A stretch of DNA of 64,000 bases from L227-5C sp038209275. GTDB taxonomy: Bacteria; Chloroflexota; Chloroflexia; Chloroheliales; Chloroheliaceae. A program made the translations under genes and the position numbers. The DNA lies in assembly GCA_038209275.1 (NCBI GenBank), contig JBBQXW010000001.1:3338-67337 (forward strand), written 5' to 3'. Shown here one piece after another: positions 10,330 to 18,225 of this stretch; position 1 is the first letter of the stretch; each line of letters opens with the position of its first letter. Under the pieces are notes generated by a model. It made no database searches and was not told the origin of the DNA. It saw only the letters and a list, made by a program, of their open reading frames with translations.

Positions 10330-11091
10330 TTATGGATAAATATAAGGTTGGGCCGGGCGATCAACACCTTCAACACTACTCGCTCTAAAGGCGATTACCC
10401 CGTTTGAACCCTGGCTTAAAATTCCCCGTATTCGTACCCATTGGCCCTCCTGTAGACTGGGCGGTTGCTCCGTAACTACCGGCAGACGCAGCGCAGTACT
10501 ATCTGCCGTGCAGCAGACTAGTACATACCGCCCTAGCAAGAAGTAGCGAGTATCGCCACTGGCAGGCTGGATGACAAAGCCCACCAAATCTACCGGGCGG
10601 CCCAGCAGTTTTTCGGCGCGTTGTGGGTCATTCAGGGCAGCAGTCCAATCTAGCAAGCTCCACTGGGCGGTATCGAGACTGGTAGCGTCTTTCCAATCCT
10701 GCTTTTGGAGCGCTTGCGCCAGCGAAGGATTGCTGGTTAGTCTATTAGCAGTGCCGCTTGCAACTTCCAATGGGCGCGGCACTATCATCAGTCCGATTAA
10801 GGCTACCAAACCCAGCAAAACTACTCCACTCAGTTCACCTGACCGGGCCTGTGATTTTCTTAACAAACACCAGCCTCCCAACAGAGTAAGAATCAGCCCG
10901 GTCGCCATTACCAACAGATTAAAGCGGGGATGCAAATAGTAGTTCAAAGTGCCATCGTACAGCCGCCAGGCCAGCCAGCCGCCTAGCGCCAGCATTACCA
11001 GGCCACTACTCCAGCGCTCTACTTCGGCCCGCCAGCCACGACCGGGCGGCGAGGATAATTTCTTGTCGGTTGTGCTTGAAGCAGTAAGCAT
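10330..11091 (-). CDS. YcgQ-like TIGR03943-family protein, partner of the adjacent permease
   Basis: 253 residues with two N-terminal hydrophobic segments (near 30-50 and 60-75), a third near 90-105, and a C-terminal soluble domain containing the CC pair in YVLVCCTADS. This is typical of DUF1980/TIGR03943 proteins, which are usually found next to a DUF318-type permease, as here. Such pairs are thought to move metal ions or small molecules, but the substrate is not settled. The gene starts 11 nt after the permease stop, so the two are probably translated from one mRNA. A Zur/Fur-like palindrome precedes the pair. Confidence 0.82.
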   Translation of the reverse strand: MLTASSTTDKKLSSPPGRGWRAEVERWSSGLVMLALGGWLAWRLYDGTLNYYLHPRFNLLVMATGLILTLLGGWCLLRKSQARSGELSGVVLLGLVALIGLMIVPRPLEVASGTANRLTSNPSLAQALQKQDWKDATSLDTAQWSLLDWTAALNDPQRAEKLLGRPVDLVGFVIQPASGDTRYFLLGRYVLVCCTADSTALRLPVVTEQPPSLQEGQWVRIRGILSQGSNGVIAFRASSVEGVDRPAQPYIYP

Positions 11092-11102
11092 AGAGACAAT
11101 CC

Positions 11103-12233
11103 TTAATACAGCCGTAAATTAATTACGACCGCCGCCAGCAAAACAAGCTGGAACGAGAGCAGGGCAATCAGCCCAATAGTCCGCCAGCGCAGCAGCAAAC
11201 GCATTAGAAAAATGCTCTTCAAATTAATAATCGGTCCAAACACCATAAAGGCCAGCACCGACCCGGTAGGAAACAAGGTTGAAAAGCTCAACGCTACAAA
11301 AGCATCTACCGATGAGCAGACCGACATCAAAGCCGCCAGCAGCATTAAAATTATTGCCGAAAATAGCGCTCCATGCCCGACTTCTAACCAGCCGCGCTGG
11401 GGTACGTAAGCCTGAAAAAGCGCCGCTAACGCAATACCGGGTAAAGCTACCTTCGCCGCTTGTAAAAACTCCAACAGGGTTCGATCCAAAAATAAAGTCA
11501 GTTTTGGTTGAGGTAGGCCAGTTTCAGCCAAAGAACATTTCTCGCCTTCGGAGTGCATGTGGGGATGCTCATTATGGCTATTCGAAGGCTCGTTTTGTCC
11601 AACTTCAGATTTAAACAGGGTATCTGGTTGCGGATGCATACTAAAAAGCAAACCAATTCCCACTGCTACCAGCAGCCCCAATCCCACTCGGCCCAGCACG
11701 ATTGCCCAATCGCCGCCAAAAGCCAGCCACGTTACCAAAATTGTCACGGGGTTTACTATTGGTGCAGCTAACAAGAAAACCAGGCTTAAGGTTACTGGTG
11801 CGCCTTCGCGGTGCGTCTGCCGCGCTATCGAAGCTGCGCCACACTCGCAAACCGGCACAATCAGGCCCAGACCTACTCCGACGAAAGCCGCCCTGACCCG
11901 ACCCATACGCCCGGCTCTGGTGCGGCGGCGAGCTTGAGTCGTAGCAGCCATAGCCACCGCCAGTGCGCCAATCAATAAGAAAGGCAATGCTTCTATAGTA
12001 ATGCCCAAGAAAATATTTAGAAAAATTCTAAAGCGGAGGGGTTCGCCAGTGATATAAAGCCCGCCGATAAAACCGGGTAGGAGAAGAAGTAAGCAAACTT
12101 TAAAAATAGAGCAATAAGAGGAAGTTAAAATATCCCAGTTTTTAAACATACCAAAAGATGACCTCGGCCTTAAAGAGGGCAGAGATTGCGTAACGGTCAA
12201 GTTGGTCGGTTTCAGTTCAGTGCCTTTGCCCAT
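11103..12233 (-). CDS. YcgR-like DUF318/ArsP-type predicted permease
   Basis: 376 residues with about eight hydrophobic segments in two groups separated by a hydrophilic loop. The first half carries PVCECGAASIARQ followed by a loop and LLAAPIVNPVT; the second half carries CSSVDAFVALSFS and FGPIINLKS. All are hallmarks of the COG0701/DUF318 permeases. The central loop is rich in His and acidic residues (SHNEHPHMHSEGEKC), consistent with metal binding. It forms a pair with the downstream YcgQ-like gene. The start is uncertain: a second ATG 28 codons in (12149) gives an N-terminus closer to the family. A dyad at 12255-12278 lies just before the longer start. Probably a metal-related transporter; the substrate is inference. 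Confidence 0.85.
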   Translation of the reverse strand: MGKGTELKPTNLTVTQSLPSLRPRSSFGMFKNWDILTSSYCSIFKVCLLLLLPGFIGGLYITGEPLRFRIFLNIFLGITIEALPFLLIGALAVAMAATTQARRRTRAGRMGRVRAAFVGVGLGLIVPVCECGAASIARQTHREGAPVTLSLVFLLAAPIVNPVTILVTWLAFGGDWAIVLGRVGLGLLVAVGIGLLFSMHPQPDTLFKSEVGQNEPSNSHNEHPHMHSEGEKCSLAETGLPQPKLTLFLDRTLLEFLQAAKVALPGIALAALFQAYVPQRGWLEVGHGALFSAIILMLLAALMSVCSSVDAFVALSFSTLFPTGSVLAFMVFGPIINLKSIFLMRLLLRWRTIGLIALLSFQLVLLAAVVINLRLY

Positions 12234-12573
12234 TTTTGATAGCTAACCCGATTTTTGTTCCAAATTATTACGAAACAACCTTAAATTTTAATTAATAAGC
12301 TTCACTCTATGGCAATTATGAAAGCAGACGGTTAAAGGTCTATGAAATTCTCTGCCAGGTTGATTAACGGTCTGTCACCCTAACAGGCCTATTTATAGCT
12401 AAACTGCTCTTAAAATCTCTTCATAGTAACCCACTCTAATTTCACGCTCTTCTCATGCTAGGCTTTTATACTAAGCGTTATTAAGGCTCTCCTAAACTTT
12501 ATTTTGCATCCTTTGTTGTATCGGCAATTAAGAGATAAGAGGAAATACCATACCAAAGAGGCAAGCATAAACT
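12234..12573. other. Divergent intergenic region between permease operon and glycan gene block
   Basis: 340 bp, AT-rich, between a minus-strand and a plus-strand operon, so it must hold promoters for both. Apart from the Zur-like dyad at its left end I see no convincing -35/-10 pair, no second strong repeat and no open frame worth calling. Confidence 0.6.
12255..12278. promoter_or_regulatory. Zur/Fur-like operator palindrome
   Basis: A 24-bp imperfect dyad with outer arms TTGTT/AACAA. Its 15-bp core at 12259-12273 reads TCCAAATTATTACGA, which differs at two positions from the TCGTAAT-N-ATTACGA core of Gram-positive Zur boxes. It lies 22-45 nt before the permease start, a normal operator position. 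Fur-family binding is inferred from this similarity and from the metal-binding look of the permease. Confidence 0.45.
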
Positions 12574-13659
12574 ATGGAAAAATTACGAATGGGTGTAATT
12601 GGGGTTGGTAACATGGGAGAGCGGCACTGCCGGGTATACAGCACGCTACCCAGGGTTCAGTTTGTGGGAGTTAGTGACCTGGTGGAAGCACGTGGCCGTT
12701 TGGTACAAGAAAAATATGAGGTGCAATATTTTGCGGACTACCGGGAAATGCTACCCAGAGTGGATGCTGTAAGTATTGTAACAACTACTCCTGGTCATTA
12801 CCCAATTGGACTGGAATGTTTGCGCCAGGGTAAACACGTTTTAATTGAAAAACCAATTGCACTTAATTTGGCCCAGGCTCAGGAACTGGTAGCAGTAGCA
12901 AAAAGCAACCAGTGCGTTTTGATGGTCGGTCATATCGAACGCTATAATCCAGTCTTTGCCGAACTACAAGCTTCCTTAGCCGCTTATCCCGATCAGCCAA
13001 CCATTGCGATTAATGTGCGTCGTCTCAGCCCCTTTGATACCAGTCAGATAGATGTAGATGTGGTTTGTGATTTGATGATTCACGATTTAGACCTGATTTT
13101 GAAGCTGACCGGGAAAATGCCTGATGCAGTGGAAACCTTTGGGCGCAGTGTCTGCACTTCTACCATAGATTATGCCGTAGCTACCCTGTACTACAAAGAT
13201 GGCCCGGTAATTAGTTTGACTGCTTCCCGTGTCACTCAGCAAAAAGTACGGGCAATAGAATTAACGACGGCTGAATTATATATTGAGACCGATTTATTGC
13301 ACAAAAGCCTTTCAATTCACCGTCGTTTCGTACCCTATTATTCCAATCAGCTCAACCAGCAAATGCCTACCTACCGTCAGGAAGGTTTTATAGAGCGCAT
13401 TTACGTACCGGCCACCGAGCCACTTCAACTAGAGTTAACCAATTTTGTTCAATCAATTCAGCAAGGCTTAGAACCGCAAGTTAGCGGTCAAGATGGGGTG
13501 AACGCGCTGGCCCTGGCGCTTGACATTCGACAAAAGATTGAAGAAAAAATTCAACCCAGTTTTACTTTCACAATCCACCCGCAAGAGCTAGAGGGACAGT
13601 TCGAGCGTGCCAATAAGCAAGTGGTGCAACCAAAGGCGAAATTAATTTTAAAAAATTGA
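12574..13659 (+). CDS. Gfo/Idh/MocA-family oxidoreductase, UDP-GlcNAc 3-dehydrogenase-like
   Basis: 361 residues. The N-terminal Rossmann fold starts with GVIGVGNMGERH, followed by the family EKP motif (HVLIEKPIA, near 91-99) and VGHIERYNP near 124-132. The VGHIERxNP signature is common in sugar-nucleotide 3-dehydrogenases such as WbpB and GnnA, which oxidise C3 of UDP-GlcNAc-type sugars so that a DegT aminotransferase can add an amine. A matching aminotransferase (47636) and a WbpD-like acetyltransferase (48800) are in the window but 34 kb away. It is first in the plus-strand block, and the following GT2 frame overlaps its end only if an unlikely long start is used. Exact substrate is inference. 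Confidence 0.8.
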   Translation: MEKLRMGVIGVGNMGERHCRVYSTLPRVQFVGVSDLVEARGRLVQEKYEVQYFADYREMLPRVDAVSIVTTTPGHYPIGLECLRQGKHVLIEKPIALNLAQAQELVAVAKSNQCVLMVGHIERYNPVFAELQASLAAYPDQPTIAINVRRLSPFDTSQIDVDVVCDLMIHDLDLILKLTGKMPDAVETFGRSVCTSTIDYAVATLYYKDGPVISLTASRVTQQKVRAIELTTAELYIETDLLHKSLSIHRRFVPYYSNQLNQQMPTYRQEGFIERIYVPATEPLQLELTNFVQSIQQGLEPQVSGQDGVNALALALDIRQKIEEKIQPSFTFTIHPQELEGQFERANKQVVQPKAKLILKN

Positions 13660-13799
13660 GAATTAGAGCCTATCCCACCTGGGGGTTGATTTTGCCAAAA
13701 GCCCTCCAATGCTTCAAACCCGGCATCACTGCGAAATTCATCTCATCTCTAGCAAGAATAAGGCTCTTAGTTGAGCGCCGAGGGCGAGGAGATAAAATA

Positions 13800-14597
13800 A
13801 TGAACTTATCTTTAGTAATTCCGTGCTACAACGAAGCGGCTAATATTGCTGGCTTAAAGACAGACCTCTGGCCGGTAGTCGAGCGGCTGACGAATAAAGG
13901 TCAATGGCAGTCGGTCGAAGTGATATTTGTAGATGATGGCAGTCGCGATGAAACCGCCCGTCTTATTAAACAGGCTTTTGGCGAAGCCGAAAACGTTCGG
14001 CTGATACGACACGAGGTCAACCGGGGATTAGGGGCAGCCTTGCGGACTGGCTTTGCCGCAGCCCAGGGCGATGTAATTGTCACCACCGATAGCGATGCGA
14101 CCTACCCTTTTAGTGAAATCGAGCTTATGCTGGCGCGGCTAGGGCCGGGTGTGGATATTGTGACTGCCTCGCCTTATCACCCTGATGGCGGCATAGATAA
14201 TGTACCCGGCTACCGCATCTTTTTGAGCAAAGGCGCTTCAACCCTCTACCGAATATTGATTAATCCTCGGCTACATACCTACACCAGCATGTTTAGAGCT
14301 TATCAACGTTCGGCCCTGGAAAGCAACTGGCCTGAACACAGCGGTTTTTTGGGCGTAACCGAAATTTTGGTGCGGGCTATGCTTGGCGGGGCAGAGGTAG
14401 TTGAACATCCCTGCCGTCTGCGTGTACGACGTTACGGTCAATCTAAAGCCAAAATAATCAGCATCACCAGATCACACCTCAAATTTCAAGCTCAGGTGCT
14501 AATGTATCGCCTCAATCGCTTTTTAACTTCAAAGCAGGTCGGTAAAAAACCTACTCCGCAATTCCTCGTTAGCAAGCAGAGAGAGCGCGAAGTATGA
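13800..14597 (+). CDS. Family 2 glycosyltransferase, DPM1/ArnC-like
   Basis: 265 residues. The frame is open from 13656, but the ATG at 13800 has a strong GAGGAG at 13786-13791 with 8-nt spacing, and the protein then begins directly with the GT-A strand LSLVIPCYNEA. Further motifs are VIFVDDGSRDET, NRGLGAALRTGF and TTDSDATYP (DxD-like), with a C-terminal CRLRVRRYGQSK segment. The pattern is that of polyprenyl-phosphate sugar synthases, which transfer a sugar from a nucleotide donor to undecaprenyl phosphate on the cytoplasmic side. Two SMR-like transporters and a GT-C transferase just downstream fit the flipping and transfer steps. It overlaps the next gene by 4 nt. Confidence 0.85.
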   Translation: MNLSLVIPCYNEAANIAGLKTDLWPVVERLTNKGQWQSVEVIFVDDGSRDETARLIKQAFGEAENVRLIRHEVNRGLGAALRTGFAAAQGDVIVTTDSDATYPFSEIELMLARLGPGVDIVTASPYHPDGGIDNVPGYRIFLSKGASTLYRILINPRLHTYTSMFRAYQRSALESNWPEHSGFLGVTEILVRAMLGGAEVVEHPCRLRVRRYGQSKAKIISITRSHLKFQAQVLMYRLNRFLTSKQVGKKPTPQFLVSKQREREV

Positions 14598-15766
14598 GCA
14601 AACCTTCGACTATCCTGAGTGTGCTTGGGACACGTCCAGAAATTATAAAACTTTCACCTCTACTGCCCCGTTTGAGCCAGCTATGTGAACGTTCTTTAAT
14701 TGTCCACTCCGGGCAGCATTACTCCTATGAAATGGATGCGCTCTTCTTTGAAGAATTACAGCTTCCGCGTCCCGATTATACCCTACAGATTGGCAGAGCT
14801 GATTTAGGGGCGAATGAACAGCTTGCCCGAATGCTTTATGGCCTTGAGCCAATTTTAGCAAAAGAACAACCCAATTTAGTTATCGTACAAGGTGATACTA
14901 ATACTACCCTGGCGGGGGCGCTGGCTGCCGTAAAGTGTGGTATTCCCGTAGTGCATCTGGAAGCGGGTTGTCGCTCCTTCAACCGGGCCATGCCGGAAGA
15001 AATTAACCGGGTGATGATAGACCATATTGCTCAGTTACTCCTGGCTCCTGATAAAATTGCCCTACAAAATCTACGGGCAGAAGGTTGCCACAATCATGCC
15101 GAACTTTATCTGGCGGGTTCAACCGGGTTGGAAGCTTGCCGACGAGCGGCAAGCCTGGGTTGGAAGCGTCCACTACTTAGTGAATTAGGGGTTGCGCCGG
15201 GTCACTATCTCACTATGACCCTGCATCGAGCAGAAAACACTACCACCCAGGTTTTGCCGGGGCTGGTAAAAGTAATTAACGCTCTCGCCGAAGATTGGCC
15301 TATCGTCTTTCCAGTGCATCCCCGCACCGAAGCCGCCCTGGATAGGCAAAATCTTGCATTTTCAAAGCGGGTAATTCAGCTTAAGCCACTTGGCTATCTG
15401 GATATGTTACAACTGATCAGTCAGGCCAGAGTTGCCCTGACCGATTCGGGCGGCTTGCAAGAAGAAGCGGCAGCACTCGGTACTCCCGTGCTGGTGTTGC
15501 GGAATGAGACCGAATGGGTTTATCTGGTGGAAGCGGGCAAAGCCGCGCTGGTTGGCAACGCTTACCCCCAAAGTTTGAATCGCATTAAGGATGCGTTGCA
15601 ACCTGAGTGCCTGAAAACTATGCAGCAGGCCCAGATACCGCTTCCATCCAACATGATTGAGAATATTGTGCAAATTATCGCTGATTTTACCGGGCGGGCA
15701 GTGCCGTCTGCGCCTGCCCAGGATATTACTCAAGATATTATAGGAAAGAATTATGTTCAAGTTTAA
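14594..15766 (+). CDS. wecB: UDP-N-acetylglucosamine 2-epimerase (non-hydrolysing)
   Basis: 390 residues, normal family length. Conserved blocks are visible in order: GTRPEIIKLSPL at the N-terminus, HSGQHYS near 40, QGDTNTTLAGALAA near 98, HLEAGCRSFNRAMPEEINR near 119 (acidic catalytic region), TLHRAENT near 213 (catalytic His) and DSGGLQEEAAALGTP near 280. It interconverts UDP-GlcNAc and UDP-ManNAc. A WbpI-type enzyme acting on a 2,3-diacetamido sugar is an alternative, given the WbpB/WbpE/WbpD-like genes elsewhere in the window. The start overlaps the GT2 stop by 4 nt, which suggests translational coupling. Confidence 0.92.
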   Translation: MSKPSTILSVLGTRPEIIKLSPLLPRLSQLCERSLIVHSGQHYSYEMDALFFEELQLPRPDYTLQIGRADLGANEQLARMLYGLEPILAKEQPNLVIVQGDTNTTLAGALAAVKCGIPVVHLEAGCRSFNRAMPEEINRVMIDHIAQLLLAPDKIALQNLRAEGCHNHAELYLAGSTGLEACRRAASLGWKRPLLSELGVAPGHYLTMTLHRAENTTTQVLPGLVKVINALAEDWPIVFPVHPRTEAALDRQNLAFSKRVIQLKPLGYLDMLQLISQARVALTDSGGLQEEAAALGTPVLVLRNETEWVYLVEAGKAALVGNAYPQSLNRIKDALQPECLKTMQQAQIPLPSNMIENIVQIIADFTGRAVPSAPAQDITQDIIGKNYVQV

Positions 15767-16280
15767 ACTGCCCGAACTAACTAACCCATCCCTAAACGAG
15801 AATGCCCTAGATCTAGGTGGTACGCCCGGCAGCCTTTCGAGCGAGCGACGACCCATTCAGGTTTCGCAGCGTGCAGTCGTGCCGGGCGCAAAAACGCGCC
15901 TCGGCTTGATTGCACCGATTCTAATCAGTGTTCTGCTCAATATAATTGGTCAGTTTGTTCTAAAGCAAGGTATGAGTAGTATAGGGCCGATTTCACTAAC
16001 CGAGCGAAGTCTTTTTGAAATATTTTGGTCGTTTGCTACCAACCCTTTTGTAATAGGTGGCATGGTAATCTATGGGGGCAGCGTACTTTCCTGGCTGGTT
16101 GGCCTGAGTCGAGTGCCGCTCAGCTACGCCTATCCCTTCATCAGCCTCAGCTATGTAGTTATTCTGGCTGGCTCCTTCTTTTTGTTGGGAGAGCATGTCA
16201 GTCTGCTGCGCCTGGCTGGGGTCGGCGTAATTTGTTTTGGGGTACTGCTGGTCGCCTACAGCGATCCGCATAATAAATAG
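15753..16280 (+). CDS. SMR/EamA-type small membrane transporter, ArnE/F-like, with N-terminal extension
   Basis: 175 residues: a roughly 50-residue polar N-terminal extension, then four hydrophobic helices. Features include QFVLKQGM in the first helix, LSRVPLSYAYPFISLSYV in the third and a final helix GVGVICFGVLLVA. This matches the four-helix SMR fold used by ArnE/ArnF, which flip undecaprenyl-phosphate-linked aminoarabinose. Its paralogue lies at 17845, on the other side of a GT-C transferase. The start overlaps the epimerase by 14 nt; an internal start near residue 50 cannot be excluded. Likely one half of a heteromeric flippase for an Und-P-sugar (inference). Confidence 0.78.
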   Translation: MFKFKLPELTNPSLNENALDLGGTPGSLSSERRPIQVSQRAVVPGAKTRLGLIAPILISVLLNIIGQFVLKQGMSSIGPISLTERSLFEIFWSFATNPFVIGGMVIYGGSVLSWLVGLSRVPLSYAYPFISLSYVVILAGSFFLLGEHVSLLRLAGVGVICFGVLLVAYSDPHNK

Positions 16281-16310
16281 TAACCATAAATAGTAGTAAG
16301 TAAACAATAA

Positions 16311-17810
16311 ATGAGCTTTAGTTTGCATAAAGTAATCGGGCCTTTCCTGATTACTATTTTAGCCTTGCTATTACTAATTATTAATCTTGGCACTTATCCG
16401 ATACCCTGGTTCGATGAAGGTTCTTACATGAGCCTGGCAAAATCGGTGGCGGAAACCGGGGCTTATGCCATTCCCGATAGTACCGGGCCACGCTTAATGG
16501 ATCCTTCGATTGGCATCGGGCCACCCGTAATTTTGCCGGTCGCACTGGCCTTTCATTTTTTCGGTAGTGGTGTAATCCAGGCCCGGTTGGTGGCAGTGGC
16601 TTTTGCACTGCTGGCTCTGGTCGCCTATGGCCTTTTAGCCCAGCGCCTGGGTGGTCGGTATACCATGTTAGTGGCTTTGCTACTGCTGCTGATCGGCAAC
16701 CGCCATCCTGATACTTCTTTTGTGCCAATGGCGCGCCAGTTACTCGGAGAAGTACCCGCGCTGACTTTTCTAGTATGGGGTTTATGGAGTTGGGTGCATA
16801 CTAGCAGCCTGCCCAAACCGTCCAACGGGCGGTATATTCTGACTGGCCTGTGCTTTGCATTAGCCCTCACCAGTAAGCCACAACTACTGCTGGTCTTGCC
16901 GTTAGCCTGGATTTTATTAACTCTCGCTAACCAGGCTTACTATCGGCAAGTAAGTTGGAAAAGCTTTAGCATTGTTGGCTTTGTAGCAATGGCGGGTGTT
17001 GGCACATGGTATCTGACTCAGTGGTTGGTACTCGGCCCAACCAATTTTGCCAGCAATCTTGAAATAACCCGCTATGCTTCCAGCACTAATTTGTTCAGTT
17101 TCGATGTAAATCATATTCGGACTGCGTTGGGGCTGCTTTTGAAAAATGGCTTCTTGCTATGGGGTTTACCCGGTTTAATCTATGCCTGCTATCTGGCAAA
17201 GCAACGTACTGCAAGCGGTCTGGTCTATGCTGGAATGATAATTTTCATAGGGTTATGGCTGGGCTGGTATACCTTTTTTTCGATTGGTTGGCCGCGCTAT
17301 AGCTTTATAGGTCTGGCCCTGACACCTGTACTGACCGCCCGCCTGCTGGTAGATTTATTTTCGGGTCAACTTCTCAAAAAAAAGCTGGTCTCGCAACGCA
17401 TCTGGAAAAGTGCTGCCGGAATCGCTTTTATGCTTTTTTTGGTTTTCACTGTCCAGAGTAATCTGCGGAATTTACTCGAAACCAGGCCTGATTATCTCGG
17501 TCAGTTTGGTGAATATCTGAGCAATAATGTGCCAGGTAGCGCGGTAGTGGCCTCCTGGGAATGGGAACTAAATGTGGTTGCGCCGCAGCAGTTCCACCAT
17601 CCGCCGCCCGCAATGATGTATACCGTTATCGCTCAGTTTAATGGCGGCACCATAGTTCCTTATAACTATGACCCTGGTCTGGCTGCTCCGACATATATAG
17701 TTGATGGAAGATTTAGTAACTGGACAGGCATTTATCGTTCCTTTATCGAGGGACATGGCGAAAAAGTGGCGACTTTTGGGCCTTACATCCTCTACCGGGT
17801 GAACAGGTAA
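16311..17810 (+). CDS. GT-C membrane glycosyltransferase (PMT/ArnT/GT39-like)
   Basis: 499 residues with 11-12 hydrophobic segments. After the first helix, the loop WFDEGSYMSLAKSV carries the DE motif of polyprenyl-phosphate-sugar-dependent transferases (PMT_2/ArnT superfamily). SIGWPRYSF and a C-terminal extracytoplasmic domain with WEWELN and HHPPP are shared with the protein at 23939, so the two are paralogues. Such enzymes take a sugar from undecaprenyl phosphate on the outer face and add it to a lipid, glycan or protein. The genes on both sides encode SMR-like flippase subunits. The acceptor is not predictable. Confidence 0.85.
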   Translation: MSFSLHKVIGPFLITILALLLLIINLGTYPIPWFDEGSYMSLAKSVAETGAYAIPDSTGPRLMDPSIGIGPPVILPVALAFHFFGSGVIQARLVAVAFALLALVAYGLLAQRLGGRYTMLVALLLLLIGNRHPDTSFVPMARQLLGEVPALTFLVWGLWSWVHTSSLPKPSNGRYILTGLCFALALTSKPQLLLVLPLAWILLTLANQAYYRQVSWKSFSIVGFVAMAGVGTWYLTQWLVLGPTNFASNLEITRYASSTNLFSFDVNHIRTALGLLLKNGFLLWGLPGLIYACYLAKQRTASGLVYAGMIIFIGLWLGWYTFFSIGWPRYSFIGLALTPVLTARLLVDLFSGQLLKKKLVSQRIWKSAAGIAFMLFLVFTVQSNLRNLLETRPDYLGQFGEYLSNNVPGSAVVASWEWELNVVAPQQFHHPPPAMMYTVIAQFNGGTIVPYNYDPGLAAPTYIVDGRFSNWTGIYRSFIEGHGEKVATFGPYILYRVNR

Positions 17811-17844
17811 GCCGCTTTCTTGAAATAACAAAAAGGAGTTTTCA

Positions 17845-18210
17845 GTGAGCATTTTTTTTCCAGTCGCTGCCAGTACCGTCCTGGGCGTAGCAGGTCAATT
17901 AGCCCTTAAAATAGGTATGACCCGTATGGGTGCGGTATCGCTGGCAGGCCGTAATCTGCTCCAAGTAATTTTAGGAATAATTACTAATCTTTACGTTATA
18001 GGTGGATTAGCAATCTATGGCGCAGGCGTTTTTTTCTGGCTAATTGCCCTGAGCCGCGCTCCTCTAAGTTACACCTATCCTTTCGCCAGTCTAAGCTATG
18101 CTCTGATAACGCTGGCATCCTTTCTCATCCTGCGAGAAAAGATAAGTGTACTTCGCCTAGTCGGAGTTTTAGTAATATGCAGCGGTGTGCTGCTGGTAGC
18201 AATCAGCTGA
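17845..18210 (+). CDS. SMR/EamA-type small membrane transporter, ArnE/F-like
   Basis: 121 residues, four hydrophobic helices. GTG start at 17845 with AAAAGGAG at 17831-17838. It shares ALSRAPLSYTYPFASLSYAL and LRLVGVLVICSGVLLVA with the protein at 15753 but lacks that protein's N-terminal extension. The arrangement small transporter, GT-C, small transporter resembles arn operons, where ArnE and ArnF form a heterodimer that flips Und-P-sugar for ArnT. Drug efflux by a classic SMR pair is a less likely alternative: I do not see the membrane-embedded Glu of EmrE in helix 1. Confidence 0.78.
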   Translation: MSIFFPVAASTVLGVAGQLALKIGMTRMGAVSLAGRNLLQVILGIITNLYVIGGLAIYGAGVFFWLIALSRAPLSYTYPFASLSYALITLASFLILREKISVLRLVGVLVICSGVLLVAIS

Positions 18211-18225
18211 AAGGAGTGCAAAAAG

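Noticed and set aside
10320..10376. Longer start for the PD40 protein
   Set aside because: Would overlap the YcgQ-like gene by 47 nt and adds a segment ahead of an otherwise normal signal/anchor sequence.
13656..13799. 48-codon N-terminal extension of the GT2 at 13800
   Set aside because: Overlaps the preceding stop, has no family similarity, and a strong ribosome-binding site sits before the internal ATG at 13800.
15753..18210. The two small membrane proteins as drug-efflux SMR pumps
   Set aside because: Context (DPM1-like GT2 and ArnT-like GT-C) and lack of a clear membrane-embedded Glu in helix 1 favour an ArnE/F-like lipid-sugar flippase.
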